Positions 5,999-13,595 are shown, counted from the first letter of the stretch. The stretch is 15,888 nucleotides of DNA from JBOHWJ01 sp050736615 (GCA_050736615.1 JBOHWL010000180.1:1-15888); one strand, 5' to 3'. Translations and numbers: made by a program. Notes: generated by a model from the sequence alone, not told the origin.

Positions 5999-8194
5999 CT
6001 ATTGCAAAGTCTCGGGGATCGACGACTGGCAGAGGAAACAAGTCGTCGTCGAGTTAGGCACCGGACAAATTGACGAACACGGTGTCGGAGCGGCTTGCGG
6101 CGCTGTCAACGTGACGTTTACCGGCGTTGAACCGCTGGCCGGGGCGCCGCTTTCGAAATGGCTCAGGGTGTAAGCGTCGACCGGCGCGCAAAGGCTGAAC
6201 TGACCGGCATTGACGGTCCCAGCCGGACCAACCTTGCTGGTGAGCACCTGCACCGGAGTGCCGCTGGGGTCGGTTTTGGACACCACCACGGTGGTCGCCG
6301 GACTAAATGCGATGACATTGCCGTTGACGCTGCCATGCCCGGTACAGTTGATAGTTCCGAGACTAGGGACGGCTACCGGCGCGCCGCAGGCACTCGAGGC
6401 GGGCGCACTCGCAACACCTGATAAAACGGCGAAGGTATGCCCCGTGTATTGCGCCGGGAACGCACCGAACAGGTCCTCGGCACTGGCGAAGAGGTCGAGT
6501 TGCCCGGCCGGATTGGCCGTATTGGTCAGGTAGGTCGCGGTTGGCACCAGGAGGCTGAATGTCGCCGAAGTTTGCCCCGCTGGAATCTGCGTCATGCCGA
6601 CGCTCTCGATGTGATTGGAGCCATGGTCCTCGGCCATAATCAGGACGTCGAGCGGATTCGGATCGCCCCCTCCGCTGACGACCGTGCCGGTGAGTTCGGC
6701 GCGCGCAAGTTCAAAGCTGCACGGTCCCTTGCCCGTGACACCGGTGCTGCCCGAAATTGGACTGCACGTGAAGGAGCCGCCCGAGGCCGTAACCCGCGCA
6801 TTCACGGGGTCATAGCCGCTCGCGCTGACCTTGAGGCCATAGGTGAGATTGGTCGGAATTTGGGTGAACGGGCCCGGTACGGTGCCGTTGCCAGGCAACG
6901 GGTATTTGCCGTTGATGCTGGTGCTGGCGGTCGCCACCACAACGCATCCCGCTGGTGTTGGATTGGCGCTGCAATCGGTCCCCGGAGCGGCGGTGCTGTC
7001 TGGCGCCAGCAATTGAAGGATCGCGCCCTGCAGCGGTGTGCCGCTGCATTGGTCCGTGACGGAGCCGGTCAGGGTGGCCGTGCTCTGGGTCGCGGTGCTC
7101 AAATTTACGGTCGTGAGATTGCCGGGGGTGAGCGTCAGATTGGGGCTCGCCGTATGTTCCGGACCGCTCAGGATATCGAGCGCACGATTGGGGCCGCTGG
7201 CAAAAATGTCGTAGGTGGTGCCAGCGGGCGCGGCCGGCAGGCCGACGGTGAAATTGCCATTGTTGGCCACGGGAATGACGCTCGCAACAATTTGGCTGGT
7301 CCCGCTGACCTCGGCATTGACGGTCTCGGTATCCTTGGGAGCTAAATTGGCAACGTTACCCGTGACCATGGCGATTAACGGATTAGTTGGGATGCTCGAG
7401 CCGGTCGAACCGTTCAAGGAGACACTCAGATTGATCTGGGCGGTGAAGGGAGTGTTCGAAGGATTGGACGGTTTGGAGCCGGTGCCGGGGATACCCGGGG
7501 TTACGTTGCTCAGACTGATATCGAGTACCAGCGGTGTGACGGTGCTTTTGCCGACTTGAAAGACGACGGGAGTGGTCGAGCCCTGCTGCAGAAAGTTGGC
7601 GCGGATGGTGCGCGTCGTAACCGACGGTGGGAAGGCGGGCGTCAACGGATAAGCAATGCAACCTTCGCCGCGGCTGGATTGTCCGCAGATTGGCGTGATG
7701 CTGCCCGGATTAATTGGGTCCAGCACCAATTCGACCTGACCGTAGGGTTGCGCCAGGATTCTGCCCGAATTGAAAATCTGGGAAATGCCACCCTGTAATT
7801 GATTGAGATCAATCTGAATTTCGCTGCGGCCCTGGCTGATCCCGGTTGAATTGCCACCGACACCGAAAACGCCCCCCAGGTTGAGCCCGGTCGTGACGAC
7901 CCCGGCGCTGGCGTTATTGGCGCCAACCCCGGAGGGCACGGTGATCGTCTGCCACCCTCCGGCGTTGTCACTGAGGTTTAAATCAGTGCTGGGGTTGAGG
8001 CGGACCGAGATGACGTTGAGCGCCAGTTGCTGATAAAGTCCGCTAGGGCTGTCGGTAATGATGACCTCGACCGATCCCTTGTTGGGGTTAAACGCGTGGG
8101 CCGGATGCCATCCGCCGTCCAGGATGAGCGCCACAACCACGATTCCGCACATCAGCCACGTCAACCTCGTACCGCTCAGCTTCAGATTCTTCAC
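5999..8194 (-). CDS. secreted DUF4382-domain protein, paralogue of the downstream lipoprotein
   Basis: This 731-residue protein appears to be the first gene of the minus-strand envelope operon. It starts at GTG 8194 with a basic N-region and hydrophobic core. The likely signal peptidase I site follows PAHA (residue 34), with no lipobox, so it would be released or retained by other contacts. A DUF4382-like domain spans about 41-232 (SVEVIITDSPSGLYQQLALNV). Beta modules lie near 275-370, 373-470 (TGSVTDQCSGTPLQGAILQLL), 499-600 and 618-700. It shares with its neighbour LNPSTD, NPGSITPICG, PAGCVVVA, SASGYDP or TASGYDP, AED-G-NH-E, GHGS-NG-V and a CX3C-X8-CX2C tail (Cys706, 710, 719, 722), so tandem duplication followed by strong divergence is the simplest explanation. 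Most cysteines occupy matching places, which suggests disulfides in the periplasm or outside. The ribosome binding site is weak. Function is unknown. Confidence 0.85.
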   Translation of the reverse strand: MKNLKLSGTRLTWLMCGIVVVALILDGGWHPAHAFNPNKGSVEVIITDSPSGLYQQLALNVISVRLNPSTDLNLSDNAGGWQTITVPSGVGANNASAGVVTTGLNLGGVFGVGGNSTGISQGRSEIQIDLNQLQGGISQIFNSGRILAQPYGQVELVLDPINPGSITPICGQSSRGEGCIAYPLTPAFPPSVTTRTIRANFLQQGSTTPVVFQVGKSTVTPLVLDISLSNVTPGIPGTGSKPSNPSNTPFTAQINLSVSLNGSTGSSIPTNPLIAMVTGNVANLAPKDTETVNAEVSGTSQIVASVIPVANNGNFTVGLPAAPAGTTYDIFASGPNRALDILSGPEHTASPNLTLTPGNLTTVNLSTATQSTATLTGSVTDQCSGTPLQGAILQLLAPDSTAAPGTDCSANPTPAGCVVVATASTSINGKYPLPGNGTVPGPFTQIPTNLTYGLKVSASGYDPVNARVTASGGSFTCSPISGSTGVTGKGPCSFELARAELTGTVVSGGGDPNPLDVLIMAEDHGSNHIESVGMTQIPAGQTSATFSLLVPTATYLTNTANPAGQLDLFASAEDLFGAFPAQYTGHTFAVLSGVASAPASSACGAPVAVPSLGTINCTGHGSVNGNVIAFSPATTVVVSKTDPSGTPVQVLTSKVGPAGTVNAGQFSLCAPVDAYTLSHFESGAPASGSTPVNVTLTAPQAAPTPCSSICPVPNSTTTCFLCQSSIPETLQ

Positions 8195-8218
8195 TCGGCA
8201 GGGCTACCCCTAAGCTTC

Positions 8219-8259
8219 AGGTTAGCGCTTGGGATAACCTCACTGGTCGGTGAAGGCAA
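8219..8259 (-). promoter_or_regulatory. candidate promoter and overlapping palindrome for the DUF4382 operon
   Basis: On the minus strand TTGCCT (8259-8254) and TATCCC (8236-8231) are 17 bp apart, giving a modest sigma70-like promoter about 30 nt upstream of the GTG at 8194. A 6-bp inverted repeat with a 10-bp spacer, AGGTTA (8219-8224) and TAACCT (8235-8240), covers the -10 element and predicted start of transcription. Its position suits a repressor dimer. Both elements are short and could be coincidental. Confidence 0.3.
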
Positions 8260-8261
8260 GT

Positions 8262-8310
8262 AAGCTCTTGCGTGGCTCATTTACAGAGCACCCCCGGGAA
8301 CAAGCTCTTG
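8262..8310. repeat. pair of 9-bp direct repeats in divergent intergenic region
   Basis: AAGCTCTTG occurs at 8262-8270 and again at 8302-8310, 40 bp apart (about four helical turns), between the divergent DUF4382 operon and the VWA-FHA gene. Repeats in phase on the helix are typical of activator sites. No protein can be assigned, and the two copies may be chance. Confidence 0.3.
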
Positions 8311-8342
8311 ACTGAAGGCCGCGCCGCTCCGGAGAATCGGGG

Positions 8343-10067
8343 GTGCGAATGGAAGCGATGCCGAGGCGTTTGGCCCTGGTAACAGCCGTGATGGTTGCAG
8401 GCATGACCATGCTTGCACTGATGGTCAAGCCCGCCTGGGCGTCGCTCGACCTTTCAGTCGGCAATCCAGGACTCTCACATTTTGATTCCGACGGCGCGGT
8501 TCGGCTTGATTTCGGCCTGGTCGATCAGAGCGGCCAGCCGGTGGGCAATTTAAAGCCCAGCGACATCCAGATTTTCGAAGATGGCAAACCCGCGAAGATC
8601 ATCGACTTTCGCGGGGTCGGGCAGGGCCGCCCGGTCGACATCGTATTCGTGATGGATATCACGGAGTCGATGCAGCCCTATATCGACGCGATCAAGCAGA
8701 ACATGATCACGTTCGCGCATGATCTGGCCGCCAACAACCGTGATTACCGGCTGGGGCTGGTAACCTTTGAGGATTACGTCGTCTCGAAGTATTCGGACTG
8801 TAATTGCCCTTATCAGAAATCGTTCACCTCGAATGTGAATCAGTTCATCGACTGGGTCGGTACGCTCCACGCGGGCGGGGGTGGCGATATTCCCGAGGAT
8901 CAGCTGGGCGCGCTCTCGTATGCCTCAACTTTGCCGTTCCGGCCCAAGGCGCAGGCCATCCTGATCATGATCACCGACGCGCCGCCGCATCACGCTGGCG
9001 ATGGTTCGCAAAACAGCGAGCATGATCAGGCTTATTGGAGCCATCGATCAGCGTGTTGCGTAACCCATAGTTGCTCGGACGAAACCAGTTGCGCGGTGAA
9101 TGATCTGACCGGCGCGCAGGTCGCCGGCATGCTGAGCAAGCAAGGCTTGACGCTTTATGCGGTGGTGCCGCCGCCCTTCATCGCGCCGCAGTATGAACAG
9201 ATTGTGCGGGCCACGCACGGCCGCCAATGGAATATCATCACCCAGGAAAATCGCTTCCCCGAGCTGGTGCGGGAAATTGGCCACTCCATCGCGACCGAGT
9301 ATTCGCTGACCTACCGCACGCCGCGTCCGATTGAAGATGGGACCCAACGCCAGGTTGAACTGAAGGTGAACTATAACGGCGCGGCGGCCGTCGCCAATAC
9401 TTCCTACCAGGTGCGCGGTGTTGGCGGGGCCGTGATTAACGTTCCGAGTGGCTCGGCGACTAATCAGAATGGCGAATGGACTGGCTTGCCGCAGTTGTCG
9501 TTCGCATGGTGGAACGCGGCGGTGCCTCTGTTTGCGATTGTCTGCCTGTTCGGTTTATCGCGGATTCGCTTCGGTGTCTCCAGCGACGAGTTGAAGGCGA
9601 TTGTGGAGGCGCAAAGCCAGGCCCCGGCGCCCTCGATGCGCGAGGCGGTGTCCAAGGCCCGCCAATTCGTCACGCCGGCCCAGCCGGCGCGTGCCGCGCC
9701 ATCCGCCCAGCGCACGCCGGCGGCGCCAATCGCCGGCGCGGGCGGCGCGACGGCAGTCGCCGCGATGCTCGCGCATGAGGCGCGTCTGACCGCCATCAAC
9801 CCGACCGATCCAATACCTGCGGAATTCAGCTTGCTCAAAGATGAGGTCTCGCTGGGACGCGGGGACGACAATGACGTGGTGATTCCGCATCCGAGCGTTT
9901 CACGCGCACATGCGCGGCTGATGCGGCGTAATGGCGCCTATGAGCTGCTCGACCTCAACTCCACCAACGGCAGCTACGTCAATGATCAGCCGGTCAGCGG
10001 TTCGATGATCGTCGCCAACGGCAGCGAAGTCCGTTTCGGCGATATCCGCTTCGTGCTGCATTTCTGA
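8343..10067 (+). CDS. transmembrane VWA-FHA protein
   Basis: This 574-residue protein has a signal peptide or signal anchor (1-33, ending KPAWA), then a short beta domain resembling the start of acidobacterial VWFA-related proteins (VRLDFGLVDQSGQPVGNL, 53-70; DIQIFEDGKPAKI, 74-86). A von Willebrand A domain follows at about 98-320. Its MIDAS-type metal site reads DITES (Asp105, Thr107, Ser109), with Asp182 in GGGGDIPED and Asp212 in MITDAPP as further ligand candidates. A Cys-rich insertion (Cys238, 239, 244, 250) sits inside the VWA domain. One helix (about 387-405) is followed by an Ala/Pro-rich linker and a C-terminal FHA domain (about 495-574) with the conserved GRGDDNDVV, SVSRAHARL and NSTNGSYVN. 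The expected topology is VWA outside and phosphothreonine-binding FHA in the cytoplasm. GTG 8343 lies 6 nt after GGAGAA; ATG 8349 is nearly as good. It is divergent from the DUF4382 operon. Confidence 0.9.
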   Translation: MRMEAMPRRLALVTAVMVAGMTMLALMVKPAWASLDLSVGNPGLSHFDSDGAVRLDFGLVDQSGQPVGNLKPSDIQIFEDGKPAKIIDFRGVGQGRPVDIVFVMDITESMQPYIDAIKQNMITFAHDLAANNRDYRLGLVTFEDYVVSKYSDCNCPYQKSFTSNVNQFIDWVGTLHAGGGGDIPEDQLGALSYASTLPFRPKAQAILIMITDAPPHHAGDGSQNSEHDQAYWSHRSACCVTHSCSDETSCAVNDLTGAQVAGMLSKQGLTLYAVVPPPFIAPQYEQIVRATHGRQWNIITQENRFPELVREIGHSIATEYSLTYRTPRPIEDGTQRQVELKVNYNGAAAVANTSYQVRGVGGAVINVPSGSATNQNGEWTGLPQLSFAWWNAAVPLFAIVCLFGLSRIRFGVSSDELKAIVEAQSQAPAPSMREAVSKARQFVTPAQPARAAPSAQRTPAAPIAGAGGATAVAAMLAHEARLTAINPTDPIPAEFSLLKDEVSLGRGDDNDVVIPHPSVSRAHARLMRRNGAYELLDLNSTNGSYVNDQPVSGSMIVANGSEVRFGDIRFVLHF

Positions 10068-10080
10068 CGCCATAGCCGCA

Positions 10081-10102
10081 GCGCGCCAATGAAGCGGCGC
10101 GC
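10081..10102 (+). terminator. GC-rich hairpin after the VWA-FHA gene
   Basis: GCGCGCC (10081-10087) pairs with GGCGCGC (10096-10102) around an 8-nt loop, 14 bp beyond the VWA-FHA stop. No T-run follows, so if it ends transcription it does so weakly or with Rho. Confidence 0.35.
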
Positions 10103-10177
10103 CTCCGCGTACGGGTTAAGCCGGGAAATCGCGCGGGCGACCGAAATTACCCGATACGCGCGGGTCTCCACGTTGTA

Positions 10178-10213
10178 CCGGATTTAGTGGTGGTGTAGCT
10201 TGCTTGAATCCGG
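10178..10213 (+). repeat. 7-bp inverted repeat in the ilvB leader
   Basis: CCGGATT (10178-10184) and AATCCGG (10207-10213) are separated by 22 nt and lie 32 bp upstream of the ilvB ATG. The segment between them reads GTGGTGGTGTAG, which in one frame is Val-Val-Val-stop, but that frame has no start codon upstream. It may be an operator or a weak mRNA stem; nothing firmer can be said. Confidence 0.25.
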
Positions 10214-10245
10214 CACGCATCCGAATTTTCCCGCATTGAAGATCA

Positions 10246-11946
10246 ATGAAGAAGCTGACAGGAGCCCAAATCGTTATTGAAAGCCTGATTGCCGAAGGGG
10301 TGGACGTCATTTTTGGTTACCCCGGCGGCGCCATCCTGCCCACCTACGACGCCTTGCTGGATTCGAAGATCAAACACGTTCTGGTGCGGCATGAGCAAGG
10401 CGCGACGCATATGGCAGAGGGCTACGCGCGCGTCAGTGGACGACCCGGCGTGGTGATTGTCACCTCTGGCCCGGGTGCCACCAACGCCGTCACCGGCATC
10501 GCCGACGCTTACATGGATTCCACGCCGATGGTCGTCATCTCCGGGCAGGTCTCTACTTCATTGATTGGCAACGACGCCTTTCAGGAAGCCGATATTGTCG
10601 GCATCACGCGTCCCTGCACCAAGCATAATTACCTGATCAAAGATGTAAGAGACGTCGCGCGCATCGTCAAAGAGGCTTTCTATATCGCTGGCACCGGTCG
10701 GCCCGGGCCGGTGCTGGTCGACGTGCCCAAGGATGTCCAGCAGAACGAATGTGCCTTCAAGTATCCGGATAAAGTCGAACTGCGCGGTTTCAAGCCGACG
10801 ATTAAGGGCAACCCGCGGCAAATCGAGCGGGCCATGGAGGCGATTGAGAAAAGTGAAAAGCCGCTCTTTTACGTGGGCGGCGGCGTGCAATGGTCGGGCG
10901 CGGCGGCGGAACTGATCCAGCTTGCGCGTGGCCTCGGCATTCCCGTCTGCGAGACGCTGATGGGGCTGGGCTCAGTGCCGGCCTCCGATTCACTCTGCCT
11001 CGGCATGCTCGGCATGCATGGCTCCTATGGCACCAATACCGCCGTGTGCAATACCGACTGCCTGATTGCGGTCGGCGCGCGCTTCGATGATCGGGTGACC
11101 GGCCGGATTGCGGATTTCGCCCCCAAAGCCGAGACCATCATCCATATTGACATTGACCCCGCCTCGATTTCGAAGAACGTCAAAGTGGACATTCCGATCG
11201 TCGGCGATATCCGTTCGGTGCTGACGGAAATGTTGAAGAGCGCGCGGGCCCGCGAATCGCTCGGCAAGCGCAAGGCCGTTTGGGCGAAATGGCATCAGCA
11301 AATTCTGCAATGGCGGCGTGACCGGCCACTATACGAAAACGGCAAACATAACGGCGAAACCATTTCACCACTCCACGTGATCGAGGAGATGCATAACCTG
11401 ACCAAGGGCGATTGCATTATCGCCACCGACGTCGGGCAGCATCAGATGTGGATTGCGCAGATGTTTCCGTTCGAACGGCCCCGTTCGTTACTCACTTCGG
11501 GCGGACTTGGCACGATGGGCTACGGGCTGCCGGCCGGTATCGGCGCAAAATTCGCGGCGCCGGACCGCAAAGTGATCGTGGTTTCAGGCGACGGCTCCAT
11601 TCAGATGAATATCCAGGAGTTGGGCACCGCGGTTCAGTATAACGTCGACATCAAAGTGGTGATTCTCAACAATCACTTCCTCGGTATGGTCCGGCAATGG
11701 CAGGAGAAGTTCTACCAGGAGCGCTACTCCTACTCGGCGATGTCGGTGCCGGATTTCGTCAAGCTCGCGGACGCGTACGGCGCCAAGGGTTTCCGCATTG
11801 AAAAGGCGGCCGACCTCGTGAGTACGATGAAGCAGGCGTTCGCCACGCCCGGGCCGGTGCTGATCGATGTGACGATTCCGAAAGAAGAGGCGGTGATGCC
11901 GATGATTCCGCCGGGCGGCGCCATGTCCGAGATGCTGTTTGCTTAG
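10246..11946 (+). CDS. ilvB: acetolactate synthase, large catalytic subunit
   Basis: Acetohydroxyacid synthase condenses two pyruvates to 2-acetolactate, or pyruvate with 2-ketobutyrate, in the first common step of branched-chain amino acid synthesis. The 566 residues match the usual length and are intact. The N-terminal ThDP-binding half holds GVDVIFGYPGGAILP (18-32) and the catalytic glutamate in VRHEQGATHMAEGYAR (Glu50). The central domain contains GARFDDRVTGR (277-287). The C-terminal half has the ThDP/Mg motif running from GDG (448-450) to the NN pair (475-476), then GMVRQWQEKFY with Trp485, the position that shapes the substrate channel in AHAS enzymes. FAD is expected as a structural cofactor. 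The regulatory subunit gene (ilvH/ilvN) and ilvC, usual neighbours, are absent. ATG 10246 has only a weak GAAG upstream. Its TAG interlocks with the stop of the convergent PNPOx gene. Confidence 0.97.
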   Translation: MKKLTGAQIVIESLIAEGVDVIFGYPGGAILPTYDALLDSKIKHVLVRHEQGATHMAEGYARVSGRPGVVIVTSGPGATNAVTGIADAYMDSTPMVVISGQVSTSLIGNDAFQEADIVGITRPCTKHNYLIKDVRDVARIVKEAFYIAGTGRPGPVLVDVPKDVQQNECAFKYPDKVELRGFKPTIKGNPRQIERAMEAIEKSEKPLFYVGGGVQWSGAAAELIQLARGLGIPVCETLMGLGSVPASDSLCLGMLGMHGSYGTNTAVCNTDCLIAVGARFDDRVTGRIADFAPKAETIIHIDIDPASISKNVKVDIPIVGDIRSVLTEMLKSARARESLGKRKAVWAKWHQQILQWRRDRPLYENGKHNGETISPLHVIEEMHNLTKGDCIIATDVGQHQMWIAQMFPFERPRSLLTSGGLGTMGYGLPAGIGAKFAAPDRKVIVVSGDGSIQMNIQELGTAVQYNVDIKVVILNNHFLGMVRQWQEKFYQERYSYSAMSVPDFVKLADAYGAKGFRIEKAADLVSTMKQAFATPGPVLIDVTIPKEEAVMPMIPPGGAMSEMLFA

Positions 11947-12938
11947 CTGATTGTATCCAGTGTTGGTGCCCCGGTGCCGACCGCCGGTTGGGCGTCCCAC
12001 GAGAAGGGGTATCCGCCGTCGATTCGCACCCCTCGTTCGAGTTCGAACTTGACCAACCGCTGAGCGCCGCGAAGTGCCGGGTCTGCTTCGTTCCATTCCC
12101 AGACCACTTCAGCTTGCCCAGTCATCTGCACCGAATCGCCGCGCGCGAAATCGACCACCAGGATTCCGCAGCGAGGATTCAAAACGAGGTTTCCGACTGT
12201 GTTGAAGAAGAAGTTGCCGCGGTACTCCGGCCAGATAAGCGTCCGATCGTTTTGACGGTGGAGGAACCCCGCGGGTCCGCCCCGATGTGAGACATCCGCG
12301 TCTTGGCTACGGCCGGCATGGCCGTCGATGCGGCGACTCGCGATGAAGAAGGTGTCGGCTTGATCGATTATATGTTCTGTCAGCGCGTCGAACGTCGTGA
12401 AGTGGTGGAAACATGCGTCCGTCGGCGGACTGCTCTGGCGAACGAAGGTTGGTCTTCGGGGTGTGATGTATTTGGTGCAATTGCCGAAACTCTGATCCAC
12501 CGACAAAGAGAAACCTGTGCCACCCGGATCGAGCGACACACGCCCGTTAACCCGGTTGCGACGGCGCGTGTGGAGTTCTATCCCAAGCCCTCCGACCGAC
12601 GCGCCCGTGTACAGGCCGGCGCCCCCCGGGTCCCCGAAGCCCGGCATTGCAGCGATGGTGAGGAGCTTATGGTTCGGACTTTGGATGAAGCCTGGCTCAC
12701 CGGCCAGCATCGAGGCCCAGACTTGGCCGGAGATCTCGGCGGTCCCGACCACGAAGAACGGCAGTTGGCCGAAAAACACGCGATGCTGCTCAGGCATATA
12801 GGTTCGGATCGCGGTTCGGCCATAGCGGTCGATCTTTTCTCGAAAGCCCACCCGATCCTGAACAGCGAGTTCGCCGGGGTGAAACGGCGAGCCCTGTGAC
12901 GGGCGCGACGTCGCTGGGGTACGCGATGGGTCTGTCAT
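11943..12938 (-). CDS. pyridoxamine 5'-phosphate oxidase-like split-barrel flavoprotein
   Basis: This 331-residue protein of the PNPOx-like FMN-binding split-barrel superfamily has two barrel halves. The first (about 55-165) carries LPFFVVGTAEISGQVWASML, PGFIQSP, LGIELHTRRRNRVNGRV (118-134) and QSFGNCTKYI (149-158). The second (about 180-315) carries DADVSHRGGPAGFL (213-226) and FFFNTVGNLVLNPRCGILVVDF. Similar sequences are known to me as the N-terminal half of larger proteins fused to an FAD / 2Fe-2S reductase; here it stands alone. Flavin-dependent reduction or oxidation of a small molecule is plausible, but vitamin B6 oxidation is not implied. ATG 12938 is chosen because AAAGGA lies 8 nt upstream; the frame extends to a GTG at 12953 that lacks a site. 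The gene begins 15 bp after the tetR-type gene stop and is last in the GST-TetR-PNPOx operon. Confidence 0.85.
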   Translation of the reverse strand: MTDPSRTPATSRPSQGSPFHPGELAVQDRVGFREKIDRYGRTAIRTYMPEQHRVFFGQLPFFVVGTAEISGQVWASMLAGEPGFIQSPNHKLLTIAAMPGFGDPGGAGLYTGASVGGLGIELHTRRRNRVNGRVSLDPGGTGFSLSVDQSFGNCTKYITPRRPTFVRQSSPPTDACFHHFTTFDALTEHIIDQADTFFIASRRIDGHAGRSQDADVSHRGGPAGFLHRQNDRTLIWPEYRGNFFFNTVGNLVLNPRCGILVVDFARGDSVQMTGQAEVVWEWNEADPALRGAQRLVKFELERGVRIDGGYPFSWDAQPAVGTGAPTLDTIS

Positions 12939-12953
12939 TGCGGATCCTTTCAC

Positions 12954-13595
12954 TCATTTAACCTCTTCGAGCGCGAGTCTCGACAACGTGGCGCGCCGCG
13001 CGCGGCGAAAGAAGGCTTCGTCTCCCAGCAAGGCCGCGGTGTTTGCCGCGGACTGGAAGGCGATGAGCTCGAACACGAGTTGCTCGGCGTCCGCAGAGGA
13101 CTTGAGCTCACCCGCCGCGACCGCCTCGCGAACCGCCCCCACCAGAAGACGCGTCCACGCCATCCGATGATGCTTCACTCGTTCCTGAACGGCGCCCGGG
13201 CGCGCGCGGTACTCGCTCATTGTTCCGTACAGCATGCAGCCGCCGGGTAATATCCGCCGCTCCACATAGTCGAACCACGCACCGCACCAGGCTTTCAGCC
13301 GCTTAAGTGGCGACTTGAACCCGTAGTGCGGGGCTATGACGTGGCCGATGAAAACCTCGACCGCGGAGTCGAGCGTCTTGAGCTGCAAGCTCTCCTTATC
13401 GCCGAATAGCACGGTGATGTTGCCCTTGCTGATTCCGAGGTCGTTGGCGAGACTCCCAATCGTAAGTCCCTCCAAACCTTGGGTCGAGGCGACTTGCATG
13501 GCGCGTTGAAGGACAGCGGCGCGCGCTTGCTCGCCACGCTGGCGGCGACCGTCCTGTTTCTGCTCGATTGAATTCGCTGACGCGCGGCTTTTCAT
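12954..13595 (-). CDS. TetR/AcrR family transcriptional regulator
   Basis: This is a 213-residue repressor-type protein. The N-terminal DNA-binding domain (about 22-75) has the typical helix-turn-helix LTIGSLANDLGISKGNITV (44-62) followed by LFGDKESL (63-70), where most family members have Y-F-x-x-K-E-x-L. The C-terminal ligand domain (about 80-210) includes a WFDYVERRILPGGCMLYG stretch, typical of the subgroup whose second domain opens with a GGC motif; the ligand is unknown. It is the middle gene of the operon, 64 bp after the GST gene and 15 bp before the PNPOx gene. The perfect palindrome upstream of the GST gene (14328-14353) is the obvious candidate binding site, which would make the whole operon autoregulated. 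ATG 13595 has only a weak AAGACAG-type ribosome binding site. Confidence 0.93.
   Translation of the reverse strand: MKSRASANSIEQKQDGRRQRGEQARAAVLQRAMQVASTQGLEGLTIGSLANDLGISKGNITVLFGDKESLQLKTLDSAVEVFIGHVIAPHYGFKSPLKRLKAWCGAWFDYVERRILPGGCMLYGTMSEYRARPGAVQERVKHHRMAWTRLLVGAVREAVAAGELKSSADAEQLVFELIAFQSAANTAALLGDEAFFRRARRATLSRLALEEVK

Noticed and set aside
6437..7345. 302-codon open frame on the plus strand, antisense to the DUF4382 gene
   Set aside because: The opposite strand carries a signal peptide and motifs shared with a paralogue; this frame gives an Arg/Gly-rich low-complexity product with no domain.
10130..10199. Possible ilv attenuator leader peptide ending Leu-Val-Val-Val-stop
   Set aside because: The run of valine codons before a stop upstream of ilvB is tempting, but the frame has no ATG, GTG or TTG start after the previous in-frame stop, and no terminator hairpin with a T-run follows.
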